DNA of 64,000 nt, taken from Eunapius fragilis (lineage: Eukaryota > Porifera > Demospongiae > Spongillida > Spongillidae). How positions within the stretch are numbered: the stretch's first letter is position 1; the number at the start of each line of letters is the position of its first letter. A program made the position numbers and the translations under genes. The notes under the pieces were generated by a model. The model searched no databases. It saw nothing but the letters and a program-made list of their open reading frames with translations, and was not told the DNA's origin. The stretch is from the NCBI GenBank assembly GCA_963681505.1, contig OY811973.1:4705568-4769567 (forward strand), in the 5' to 3' direction. Of the stretch, positions 1 to 9,974 are shown piece after piece.

Positions 1-4
1 ATCA

Positions 5-830
5 ATGGGCGATAAATGCGTTGTATGTGGTAGCTACAGGAATAAAAATAAGACGATTTCCTATTATCGCATGCTACGAAACTCTCTCATAGAGCAGTGT
101 GGCGAGAAGCATTTGGGCTTGATGAAACCAAGTTGAAGCCATTCTAAAGAGTCTGTTGGCATCACTTTGTTAACAGAGACAGTCAATGTGGGCCATTACT
201 AGTACCTACAGTTTTAACACCTGTGGCGATAGCTGAAGAAGATGCCTTGGCTGCAGTACTGTCAACATTGGCACCAATCGTGGAGTCTTCCACAACACTA
301 ATAGTGATGTTCGAGGAAGGGTCTGATTTGACTACGGTCGATGGTAGGTCAACTGTTGGTGTAGATTCGGCACCAATAGATGAGTTCACTTTAGTAGCTG
401 CAACGCTACCGGGATCAGATGCTGTGTGTTCGACAATGATCGAAGGGTTAGCTGAAGCCACTCCACCTGTTGAGCGGCAGTCAAATCCTTTGTTAAACGA
501 AGAGCAAAGTGCATCACTCCATGCTCGTATTCAAGCTCTTGAAGTGGAGGTTGAAATGCTAAAGAAAAGTAAAGATACACAGTTTATGATTGAGCATATA
601 TGTGGTGATTATAAATTGGTTGAATTTTACACAGGATTTAGATGTTATGCTATATTTCTAGCATTTTTTAAGTTACTTGGTCCTGCTGTTAACCGCTTCA
701 ACTACTGGAGCTGTAACGTGTCTGAATATCCACAAACGCAAAAACGCAATAGACCCTACGAATCAGCTTTTCATGACTCTCATGAAACAACGTATAAATT
801 TGAAGACATTGGACTTGTCCTATCGATTTT
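5..830 (+). pseudogene. THAP/DDE transposase, N-terminal part (ISL2EU-like)
   Basis: This is the N-terminal half of a DNA-transposon transposase. From the ATG at 5 the frame shows a THAP-type C2CH finger: CxxC near codons 5-8, then a WHH segment with a conserved L..P tail near 155-205. A 2-base insertion near 110 and a stop near 147 break the finger. The open frame from 223 continues into a short coiled coil and a segment (YTGF...AFF..LGPAVN..NYW) typical of the region before the helix-turn-helix in DDE_Tnp_4 transposases. The helix-turn-helix (NQLFMTL..LRINL.TLDLSYRF-like) follows near 750-830 in another frame. The sequence then inverts on itself, and the catalytic part only resumes near 2940. 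Assignment to ISL2EU rests on the paired YqaJ gene on the other strand; a Harbinger-like relative is the alternative. Non-functional. Confidence 0.65.
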
Positions 831-890
831 ACAGAGATTCCAAATCGATAGGACAAGTCCAATGTCTTCAAATTTATACGTTGTTTCATG
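781..890. repeat. Perfect 49-bp inverted repeat in transposase helix-turn-helix
   Basis: Bases 781-829 and 842-890 are perfect reverse complements separated by 12 bases. The left arm is the transposase helix-turn-helix coding stretch, so the right arm is an inverted duplicate of coding sequence. It lies directly beside the foldback element at 902. Confidence 0.9.
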
Positions 891-901
891 AAACTACTTG
901 G

Positions 902-1186
902 ACAAGTGATAAAAACATTCTCTATGCGAGAAGGTTGGTGGTATATAGGAATCAAAGGCGGTGGTGGTGTAAAAAGCAAGGGAACAAGGATTGTGATTGA
1001 AAAGGAAAAAAGAAATAGACCTATATTAGCAGCATGTCGTCATGTTTAACTGTGTGTGCTAATATAGGTCTATTTCATTTTTCCTTTTCAATCACAATCC
1101 TTGTTCCCTTGCTTTTTACACCACCACCGCCTTTGATTCCTATATACCACCAACCTTCTCGCATAGAGAATGTTTTTATCACTTGT
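902..1186. mobile_element. Foldback MITE, copy 1
   Basis: Two arms of about 129 bases (902-1030 and 1058-1186) are inverted copies with about one mismatch, around a 27-base loop. There is no coding capacity. The same family recurs at 5918-6209: both begin ACAAGT and share an AAAAACATTCTCT block and a GTGTAAAAAGCAAG block. The right flank TTTCCT after each copy suggests the element may extend slightly past the arms. It sits inside the broken transposase gene. Confidence 0.8.
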
Positions 1187-1189
1187 TTC

Positions 1190-2490
1190 CTACATTTTTT
1201 GGTAGATTTAGTATTGTATTTAGTTCTTGAAAAGTAACCATGTAGCAAGAATGTCAAATGACAGTTTTATTTTAGAATCTCGTGGCCATGCAATTTTTTG
1301 AGGTGTGGGTGTACCATTAAAACACACAGTATTACTATTTAAACAATAAGTACAAGTATTTCATTTATAACCCAGGAGCATGTCATCTTGTATAGGATAT
1401 ACTGCTGTATATTCTGGACCAGGATATACTTCTGTATATCCAGGATATATAGCAGGTAGAGCAGGTGGAGCTAATCCTGCAGCTGGACATGGATGGAACC
1501 ACTCGTGGACCTGGACCTGAAACAAATCCTCCACTGGCAAGTGAAGCCATATAATACATCAGACAAAGATTACATGTACCCACTGATCTCACGCTATTAT
1601 CAGATAAACCACAATACGTTGTCATCAGCAACTTTGATACTATTAGATATAAATTATGCACCACAATACACATTAACATTATTACGAAATTGTTGTCAGC
1701 GAACAGCGTGCACATATTTCAAACAACAGCACGGAGAGAGCTGCAATATCTTCCGCTGTAACTGTTGCATAAAATATTTTAGCGATACACTTTTCATGCT
1801 ATAATTTATGTCCAGATCCAACATTCATGGTGTAACGCACATTCGGGGTGGTCGCTTTGATGGTCCTTTCAGTAGCGCGCTTGACACCTTGTCGTGTCTT
1901 GTATTGCACTCGTTTGGCATATCTGTAGGTGTACGAGTGGCTAGTTGTTGCCGGGTTTTTTTTTTCTGTAAGGGCGGTGGTGTGGGGGGGACACATTCTA
2001 ATTGGAGCCTCTTACTTCACATTATCTGCTGTAGACTGTATACCGTAGTATCTGATCGCGTATGTAGTTCCACCGACAGAATTCGAAAGTTATGCTATAT
2101 AAGAAGCTATAGTATAGAAATCAATTCGGTCAAAACAATTATATGCGATAGTGTCGGGTACTTACGTGTATGGTAGTTTTGGCTTTCATTTCAAGCTGCG
2201 TAACGAATGATAAGAGTTGAGAGTAACGCACAGGCGTCATGCAGAAAATGATACCTTGAATATTCGTCAGGAGCCTTCCTATAACGTTATCGCTGCTCCA
2301 TTCCGTTTCTCAACCATTTGGCATTATGGTTGGACATTTATACATGGAGCCGTAGGGACCCGAAAAGGCTCTTGGATTCAGTGCGTATACCTCTTCCACA
2401 GCGTGCGGGAATATTAAGAATTTGAATCACGCCCACGACACGTGGCTATTATTGCATTTAAAAATAGCTAGCTGATGTAATTGGGTATTT
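1190..2490. other. Unassigned sequence inside broken transposon
   Basis: No convincing gene. A Gly/Tyr-rich + frame near 1384-1510 is low-complexity and has no supporting signals. The stretch separates the N-terminal transposase part from its catalytic domain, so it was probably inserted or rearranged. Confidence 0.4.
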
Positions 2491-2499
2491 TTAACCGAA

Positions 2500-2925
2500 T
2501 ACCAAATGAGGTACTATTCGCTTTAGTTAATTGCCCGAACAGTTAGGCGTCTAACAGACCCCCGAAGATAACCTGCGGACGCATCCTGAAGCGATTGGTA
2601 CACTTGGCGTGCTTTACAAACGTTCCTGTCGTGAGTTATACTCTCCGGAAGGAAGAAGAAGAAGAAGAAGCCGACGGAGGAGAAATTTTAGGTGGGACTG
2701 GGTACGGACGATGGGGACGAGTATTTTTGTTCTCTAAAAGTACACCGTCTTGTGACACAAATACAACGCAGAACTGTTGTCCTTTTTTATATCGCTCGAA
2801 TGCCACTAAGAGCGAAGTGACCCGATTCTTAAATGTCCCGCTAGACGTGAGTGACGTTTTTTTAATGACATTCATGATACTGTTGGATTCCTATATGGAA
2901 CCTACTCGCGTAGGTTCCGATTTGT
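2500..2925 (+). repeat. Dispersed repeat family A, copy 1
   Basis: A roughly 420-base module. It contains an acidic GAA-rich tract near 2652, a conserved block around CACTAAGAGCGAAGTGACCC (2813-2832), and a terminal hairpin GGAACCTAC/GTAGGTTCC at 2897-2918. Related copies lie at 52335-52580 (+), 55735-56130 (-) and, much diverged, 6485-6690 (+). An open frame (2595-2966) covers this copy but is interrupted in the others, so coding is unproven. It abuts the point where the transposase resumes. Confidence 0.7.
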
Positions 2926-2939
2926 TTCATGTACCATCA

Positions 2940-3650
2940 GCTGAAGATTGTGGATGCCGTCTGTAGAGCAAGTGGCTGGCACATTGCCTGCTGTTTTTAG
3001 TGAAAAATACCCCACAACATATGCAATAATTGATGGCAGTGAAATATTTTTGGAAACACCAACAGACCTATGAATGCAATCCTCAACTTGGAGCAACTAT
3101 AAGCATCATAACACTGCAAAATTTTTAGTTGCATGCACTCCTAATGGATGCATATCTTACATTTCTCCTTTGTATGTAGGGTCCATATCTGATGTTGAAC
3201 TTACTTGTACCTCTGGATTTCTTACTCAGTTGAAAGATAAACCAGGAATTTCGATAATGGCTTATCGTGGCTTTACTATTAATGAAATGTTGCAAGCAGT
3301 CGGGGTTGAACTTAATATTCCTCCTTTCATGGAAGCTAGGTCGGCAACAACTCTCAGCGGAAGAAGTGCAACAGGGCGGAGTATCGCGTCGTGTAGAATA
3401 CATGTAGAAAGAGGAATGGCAGGATCAAACGTTTCAACATCTTAAAAACACACTTCCTATATCTATGGCTAGATTGGCTGATCAGATTGTTAGTGTGTGT
3501 GCATATCTGTCCAATTTCAAGACTGTCGTTTTTTCCTCTAACACCCTGGGATCAGACGGTGGAATGGAAGTTGATAAATATTTTGGAAACATAAGTGATA
3601 TTGAGGATAATCAAAGTGATGATGATAATGAAAGGGAGAACAATGATTAA
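2940..3650 (+). pseudogene. DDE_Tnp_4-type transposase, catalytic part
   Basis: This is the catalytic half of the transposase begun at 5. In order it shows a WMPS..Q segment, the first Asp in IIDGSE (near 3030), the TWSNYK.HNT block (near 3086), a second Asp in SDVEL (near 3190), a RGF motif (near 3267), and the Glu in IHVER (near 3405). The C-terminal tail LADQIVSVCAYLSNF and an acidic end close at 3650. A stop interrupts it just before the TWSNYK block, the frame shifts near 3430, and the residue before RGF is Tyr (TAT) where this family has Asp. These lesions make it catalytically dead. It converges tail to tail with the YqaJ-type gene on the other strand, 40 bases away. Confidence 0.75.
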
Positions 3651-3690
3651 CTGTGTGATATCATGTATGTGTCATTACGCATAGTTGCAA

Positions 3691-5768
3691 TTATAACTTG
3701 CGTATTGGAAGGCCAATTGCATGAACAGGACTGATGATTTCTGGAGCCAAACAGTTATCAAAGAATGTCTGGAGTTTAGGAAATAGAATTGTTTTCCAAT
3801 ACTCTTCATCAAACTTGATTCTCTCTATACTTATTCCCTTATTAGTGAAAATCACAAAGTCACACCATTTTCTCTCATCTACTGCTAACTGCCCTTGAAC
3901 TTGTGCAAAATACTTATGAATTTTCTTAAGCTTTAGCACAGGTGTGTTTTTTGTATCTTGAATATTACTGCTGCAAAAACCTGATGAATATCCAGCCTCT
4001 AAAGGTGTGCTATTCCTGTGGGAGTAAGAACATTTAATTTCCAAATATCCATTTGGATGGCTAACATCATGGGGGTCATAGACAGAGCCATCAGAATTTG
4101 CTCCAAGATATGGATAGGTTTGACTAATTATAAACCCAGTAGATTGCACAGTGACGCTTGATTTCATCTGTTGGTGTTGATGAGGAAGATATGCCCGAAT
4201 GGCAATAGGCTCATTCTGAATTCCCCGTGCAGTTGCAGCTGAAGAAAAAGAACAAGGTTGCATGATACTTAGCACTTGTGCATCTGGAGGTGTAGTGCTT
4301 TTACGATGTAGAATGTCACCAAAGTGAGAAGCACTTATGCGATATCGATGAGCTGAGTACCTTAGTGGACTGTGGCATTGGCCTCTGATGTCTTGTTCTA
4401 TCTTCTGCAATTTCTCTTTAGCCAATATTAAACTTGCTTTGAATTCTGCCACTGAATATTGAAGTTGTGATGTGCACGGTATATCAGGCTTACTGCTGGT
4501 TGGCACACTTAGGTTGTTGCAATATCGTGGATCGAATGAAAGTGATATACCGAGGGATTCACCATGAACTTGCTCTAGTAGATCAGTAAGAAGAGATTTA
4601 GCATTTCCTCTGAACTGCACAGGCCTTGAATCAAAGTCTTCAGTAAGGCTAACTCTTCGTTTGTTTGACTTTTGATAATCATGTTGAATGAAGACAGCAG
4701 TAGACATAGACTGGTTAGACTCTTTTCTTTTTGGGGGGATTTTCCATTTACAGAGTTTTGATGTGACCTGCATTGACTCATCTTCCATTTCTAGTAAAGT
4801 TGAGTTTGGAGTATACTGTAGTTGACCATTACTTGTGACTGCGACAAGTGCATATAGTACTGCTGAAACATGTGTACAGCTAGCTGATTTCCTATGAAAG
4901 GTTGAATTCATAAAATACTCATTACTCCAGAAAAAAAAAACTGAAATTACTGACCCAGCAGCACATTCACAAGTTGCCTTCTGAATACACGTAGCTGGTC
5001 CATTGCTGTTCAATACTAAGAAAACATTATATTGACCAGGTTTCATGGAAGGCGTGATACTGGCTCAAAATGGCAATATTCAGGATGTGAAGTATTCAGT
5101 TCTAGCTGATTCAAATGCCCAGATGCCCAATGGTTGTAACCACGAGTAAGTGCTCTGAAAGCACCATGTGATTCTGAGCCAGATCCACAAGAACAAGCAA
5201 GTTAGGTGTACATGGTGTCTATAAAATATTTTTGCATATGCATATTAGATTAAACTGCACTAAATTAATAACTGTTACCTGAGGTTACAGTGGGTATTTT
5301 GGAAGCCACGGCTTTAGCATTGCAACCATCAAGACTTTCCCAACCAGACAAAGGTGGCTGAATGGAGGTTATGGGATGCATAGCTACTGCATTCCTGTCT
5401 GCTGGATTTTTTTTTTGCTTCCTGTACAAGTAGGACCCATCTACATCCACAATTGGAAGTTTGTCCGTTTTAACATCTTGAATCCTTCAGAAATGATAAA
5501 ATAAGCCGAAAAAATAATATAATGCTTGGCAGCGGTATAGCGCAACATGCTATACTTACTTTGAGAGCAAACGATTCATTTTCCAAGATGTCGGTGCCTT
5601 AATACCACGGCACAAAAGCCACCATCTAAGCTCTGGCATTGTATGATGGTCCATGGGTTCTGTCAAAATAGCTCCAGGTATATCAGACTCTGTCAAGGTC
5701 ACTGTCGTCAGCATAGTTTGAGCACTAGCTGGAAGATCGGTGTCCAAGATGGATGGAATCGTGGCCAT
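3691..5768 (-). pseudogene. SWIM zinc finger + YqaJ-type nuclease (transposon protein)
   Basis: Read on the minus strand, a multi-exon gene assembles with in-phase junctions: 5768-5560 (SAP-like MPELRWWLLCRGIK, donor GTAAGTATAG), 5484-5279, 5173-4955 and 4891-3691. The 63-base intron 4954-4892 joins a SWIM finger, CEC...CTH. The last exon carries the YqaJ exonuclease signature: RISAS, G..NEPIAI, LGANSDG, LEIKC and FAQVQGQL. YqaJ-fold nucleases occur as second proteins in some eukaryotic DNA transposons, ISL2EU among them, which fits the convergent transposase. A frameshift near 5046 (in the exon before the SWIM motif) suggests a recent loss of function or an assembly indel; the nuclease core itself is open. 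Confidence 0.75.
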
Positions 5769-5917
5769 TTAATTTACTGACCTGCGTAAGATGTCCGCGA
5801 ATGTGATATAATATCACTAGGCAACGGTTGTGGGTTTTACTCTGGACGTGATGTTTATCGCATATCCGATCTTTTCATGCAAAGGGTCGATTATCACAAT
5901 AACAATTGATGACAAGT

Positions 5918-6209
5918 ACAAGTAAATAAAAACATTCTCTCTGACAAAGTTGGTAGAATATAGGTTTTGCAGGCAAATAGTACACTGGTGTAAAAAGCAA
6001 GGAAACAAATTTTATCAGAAGGGAAAATGTAATAGTCCTATATTTAGCACACTTCGACTAAGGCATATGCTGTTTCTGTACTAAATATAGGACTATTACA
6101 TTTTCCCTTCAGATAAAACTTGTTTCCTTGCTTTTTACACCAGTGTACTATTTGCCTGCAAGACCTATACCCACCAACTTTCTCAGAGAGAATGTTTTTA
6201 TTTACTTGT
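5918..6209. mobile_element. Foldback MITE, copy 2
   Basis: Arms 5918-6047 and 6081-6209 are near-perfect inverted copies around a 33-base loop. The family is that of 902-1186, with shared outer and middle blocks and a diverged inner half. Confidence 0.8.
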
Positions 6210-6239
6210 TTCCTTAATTTTTTTAACACCCAAATCACT

Positions 6240-7227
6240 GTTGCATCGCAGGTTTCCTTTGACTTATTTAATTAACTTCACTAGCAAAAAGTTCGCACAC
6301 CAAATGACGATTGAAAAACCGAAGCTATTTAGAGTTAAGTTGTGTTTTATAGGTACTTTTGCTTAATTAGACTTGATAAGACCGCTATATAGGCTTTTAG
6401 GCTTTTGTGTAACAAAGCCTAACATCAACTATGGCGAGTCCTCCAGCAAATTCTAAAGCTATTGGTGCAATTTTCATTGCTTATAAAAGTGTTCCTGTCC
6501 TGGCTTATGAGTTCCCAAGAAGCAGAAGCAGAAGATGACCCTATTATTGGAAGGGAAACGAGGACAGCAGTATTTTTCGTTCTCGACAACCACACGGTTC
6601 TATGACGTGAAACAAAAAATGAAACTACTCAGTTTTGACTTCTAGATCGATTGCCACAACAAGTTAGATGATCCAATCGTCGGGATCGAAGCTATGGTAG
6701 GGTCGCGGGATTTTAATTAAATTTATAGTCAGGGTCAAAACCTATATGGAAGTCTTCCGATAACAGTAGCCAAAGAGGGGCAGAGGTGGTGGATATGTAG
6801 CAGGTTTGCAGTAGTTCATGGCATTAAAAGCAGATACATGTATTTCCTTTCCATACCGATTCGTGACCACCACGTAGTTGAAAGATGTCTGCCGCTTCTA
6901 CAAAGTCACTTCAGAAATAGTGGCTATGCTAAATATTCTGCATACTATCTTGTGCAGTACACCTCCACTGGGGCTATTAGAGAGCAGTTGTAGAACAGGA
7001 TGAACTTTTCCTTTATGAATAGGTTTGTCAGCTTAACCTCTGTATATAGAATGACTGTGCATTACTTTGCTTTAGTTTGAGTTGTATAGCACTGCCCTCA
7101 GAAACCGGGCTGCTGAGAGGTTTCATTGGTGTGTTGCTAGGAAGTATGCAATCTGTCATCATTGTAACTATAACTATGTACTATGTATTACCATTTAGAG
7201 ATGTATTACTGTGTTATCTCTTCCTAG
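6240..7227. other. Intergenic; diverged copy of repeat family A
   Basis: No intact gene. Bases 6485-6690 resemble repeat family A (a VPV..YE-like start, acidic tract, then a block alignable to the 2700-2820 part of copy 1) but with many substitutions and stops. The rest holds nothing recognised. Confidence 0.4.
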
Positions 7228-9936
7228 CTCCATGATGGGTCCACTCCACTGCACATGGCTGCTAAGAAGGGTCACCATGAAGTGGTGGCAGTCCTGGTGG
7301 CATACGATGCTGACACTACCATAAAGGATAAGGTACTCTACATGTGTCATGCATGATGTATGACATTCCCAAGTATGCACAAGTGTGATGTAACCAGGCA
7401 CGTCAAGATGGGTGGAATAGCAAATTAATTATCACAATATGTGCAATAACTTTATCACCATGGATGTACCTAATTTCTCGACTTCCTAGCTTCATCGATG
7501 TTCAATAATAGGAATTACCACATTGTACACATGGCACACAATGTGGAAATGGACACATATAGCATTGTTGTATACATGCAATGTGGACAGCATACTTGGC
7601 ATCATTGAGTACGGTACAAGTCATGGTCCTAATATGTACATCCAAGTGAATTTTCCTTTGCTACATATTAGGATCAACTTGTATTCCTGTAGGGTAATAA
7701 GACCGCCTTTGATTATATGATGAATACATATTTGCAAGAGCTTTCTGTATTATTTTCTAAGGTGAGTAAGCATGTCTGTATTCTTCATTATTTATTATAA
7801 GAAGTACATGTACAGGTACACAGTACATATTATATATAACCACACACAATTACGCACAAAGTTCATAATCACACACAATACAAACAATTACACACCAAGT
7901 TCATCCGCCTGCTGCACAAGGTGGGAGTAGGAACAACTCAGAGTAGCATTAGCTCTAATTAGTGAGTGACCGAGGCGACCAAAGAGGTCAGTTAATGCCA
8001 TAGATTTAGAGGTATATGTATTAGAAATACAGTAGTTATCATTTACACGTGTCCTTTTTCACTTATAAAACTGATAATACTGTGATGCACATATTTGAAG
8101 CATTTAATAATGGTGCATTTGTACATTTGACAGGCAAGTACTGGTGCAAAAGTTCAGAGTACCAAAATCTGCACCATTGCTGAACTGAAATTGCTTACCA
8201 CTCAAAAAAGAGTATCTGTTGCTGAAGACAGAGCAATGACTGCTGAAAGAAGAGCCATTAATGCAGAAGAGAGAGCTGCCACAGCTGAGGAAACAGCATC
8301 TGTCCTTGAGAAGACAGCTGCTAGTGCTAAAGAGAGAGCCATTGCAGCAGAAATGAGGGCTGCTAGTTGTGAAGAAAGTAAAAGAGTTGCAGAGCGCAGA
8401 GCCACCATGTATGAGGAGAGAGCCATTTCAGCTGAGGCAAGAGCTGCATCAGCTGAACAGAGAGCCATTGTAGCTGAGGGCAAAGCATCAGCAGCTGAAC
8501 AGAGAGCCACTAAAGCTACACAGGGAACCACTGCAGCTGAGGGCAAAGCAAAATCAGCTGACCAGAGAACCATTTCAGCTATTGCAATAGCTGAAGAGAG
8601 AGCCACTAAAGCTATGCAGAGAACCATTTCAGCTGAGGGCAAAGCATATTCAGCTGAGCAGAGAGCCTTGATAGCTGAAAAGGAATGTGCTATCAGAAAA
8701 GTACAATTGTCTGATGCTTTAAAACAAGTCACTATGGCTGATCTCTATGCCACAACAGCACAGAAGAGGGCCAGTATTGCAGAGGACAGAGTTACTGTTT
8801 CCAATAAGAAAGCTATTGCAGATGAGAATCGAGCAAACGTAGCAGAAGAACGAGCTACTGCTGCAGAGAATAGGGCCTCTGTAGCAGAGGAGAGGGCCAA
8901 AGTAGCAGAAATGGGAGTTACTGCAGCTATCATGAAAGCAACAGCTGCTGATACCAGAGCAAAAGGTTTGGAAGAGGGAACCATTCAAGCTCAAGGTGCA
9001 GTGAAAACGTTGCAAGAAAGTGCACGCATATCTAATATCAAAATGGCAGAGCTGGTGCAAAAAAATACAGCTCTGGAGGACAGGGCCACAAGAGCAGAGC
9101 AGCAGATCCAGGACCTGACCATGCAGTGCAGACAGCTACAAGAGCAGCTTGACAAAGCCACTACACCATCGTGGGTTGTAAAGAAAGGTGATATTGTGCT
9201 GACAGATAAAGAGCTAGGCAGAGGAGGATGGGGTGTGGTGAAGGTAGCAAGGTACTGTGGACTTGAAGTGGCTGCTAAGCTCCTTCATGGTGCAATCCTA
9301 TCTCCTTACAATGCGCAGCTGTTCAAGAGAGAAATGAATATATCGGCACTGGTACGTCATCCAAACATACTACTGTTGATTGGAGCCACTTTGGATCAGC
9401 CATGTGTCATCCTCACAGAGCTGATGCACACCTCTCTAAGGGCAGTCCTAGAGCTTAAGATGCTGAAAAAGGTAACCCTCACCCATCAGCAGGTATCCAC
9501 AATAGCCATTGATGTGGGTAGGGCCCTGAATTATCTGCATTTAATGAAACCAGACACCATCATCCACCGAGACGTAAGCAGCAGCAACGTGCTCCTTGAG
9601 CCAATGGGAGGAGATGTGTGGAAGGCCAAGTTGTCAGACTTTGGGTCATCCAACTTTGCACGTCAGGTGACTACTGCGGGCCCTGGAAATTACAGCTATG
9701 CAGCTCCTGAGAGCCTAGAACCTTCCCTTCAATCTCCAAAAATGGATGTGTTTAGCTATGGCATTCTTCTGTTGGAAATGGCATGTGGTCAGTTTCCAGA
9801 AGTGCAAAAGCGGCTAGATGTAATGAAAGGGCTCCAGTGGTCAGCAATGAAGACATTGATTGAGCAGTGCACAGCAAGGAGTCCAGGTGATCGTCCTAAC
9901 ATTACTGATGTACTTATGCAACTTCCTATAGCTTAG
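7228..9936 (+). CDS. Ankyrin / coiled-coil / TKL protein kinase
   Basis: Three + strand exons join in phase 0: 7228-7332, 7693-7761 and 8134-9936. The first two encode an ankyrin repeat (STPLHMAAKKGH, then GNKTAFDYM). The third starts with about 320 residues of Ala/Glu/Arg-rich heptads (AEERA-type), a long coiled coil. A complete kinase domain follows from about 9180: glycine loop GRGGWG, Lys in VAAK, HRDVSSSNVLL, DFG and APE. The catalytic residues are all present, so an active cytoplasmic Ser/Thr or dual-specificity TKL kinase is expected. The coiled coil probably drives self-association and the ankyrin part binds partners. The true 5' end lies upstream and was not found. AATAAA at 9965-9970 is a likely poly(A) signal. 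Substrate unknown. Confidence 0.85.
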
Positions 9937-9964
9937 TAGCATTGTTTTCTATGTTATGGACGGT

Positions 9965-9970
9965 AATAAA
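9965..9970 (+). terminator. Poly(A) signal of kinase gene
   Basis: AATAAA lies 29 bases after the kinase stop codon. A second A-rich AATAAA-like site lies near 10011-10021. Confidence 0.5.
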
Positions 9971-9974
9971 ACTG

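Noticed and set aside
1383-1510. Gly/Tyr-rich peptide frame
   Set aside because: Low complexity, short, inside a rearranged transposon, no supporting signals.
8202-9060. Ala/Leu/Ser-rich open frames antisense to the kinase
   Set aside because: Mirror of the AEERA heptad coding; the sense frame has all kinase motifs and splice sites.
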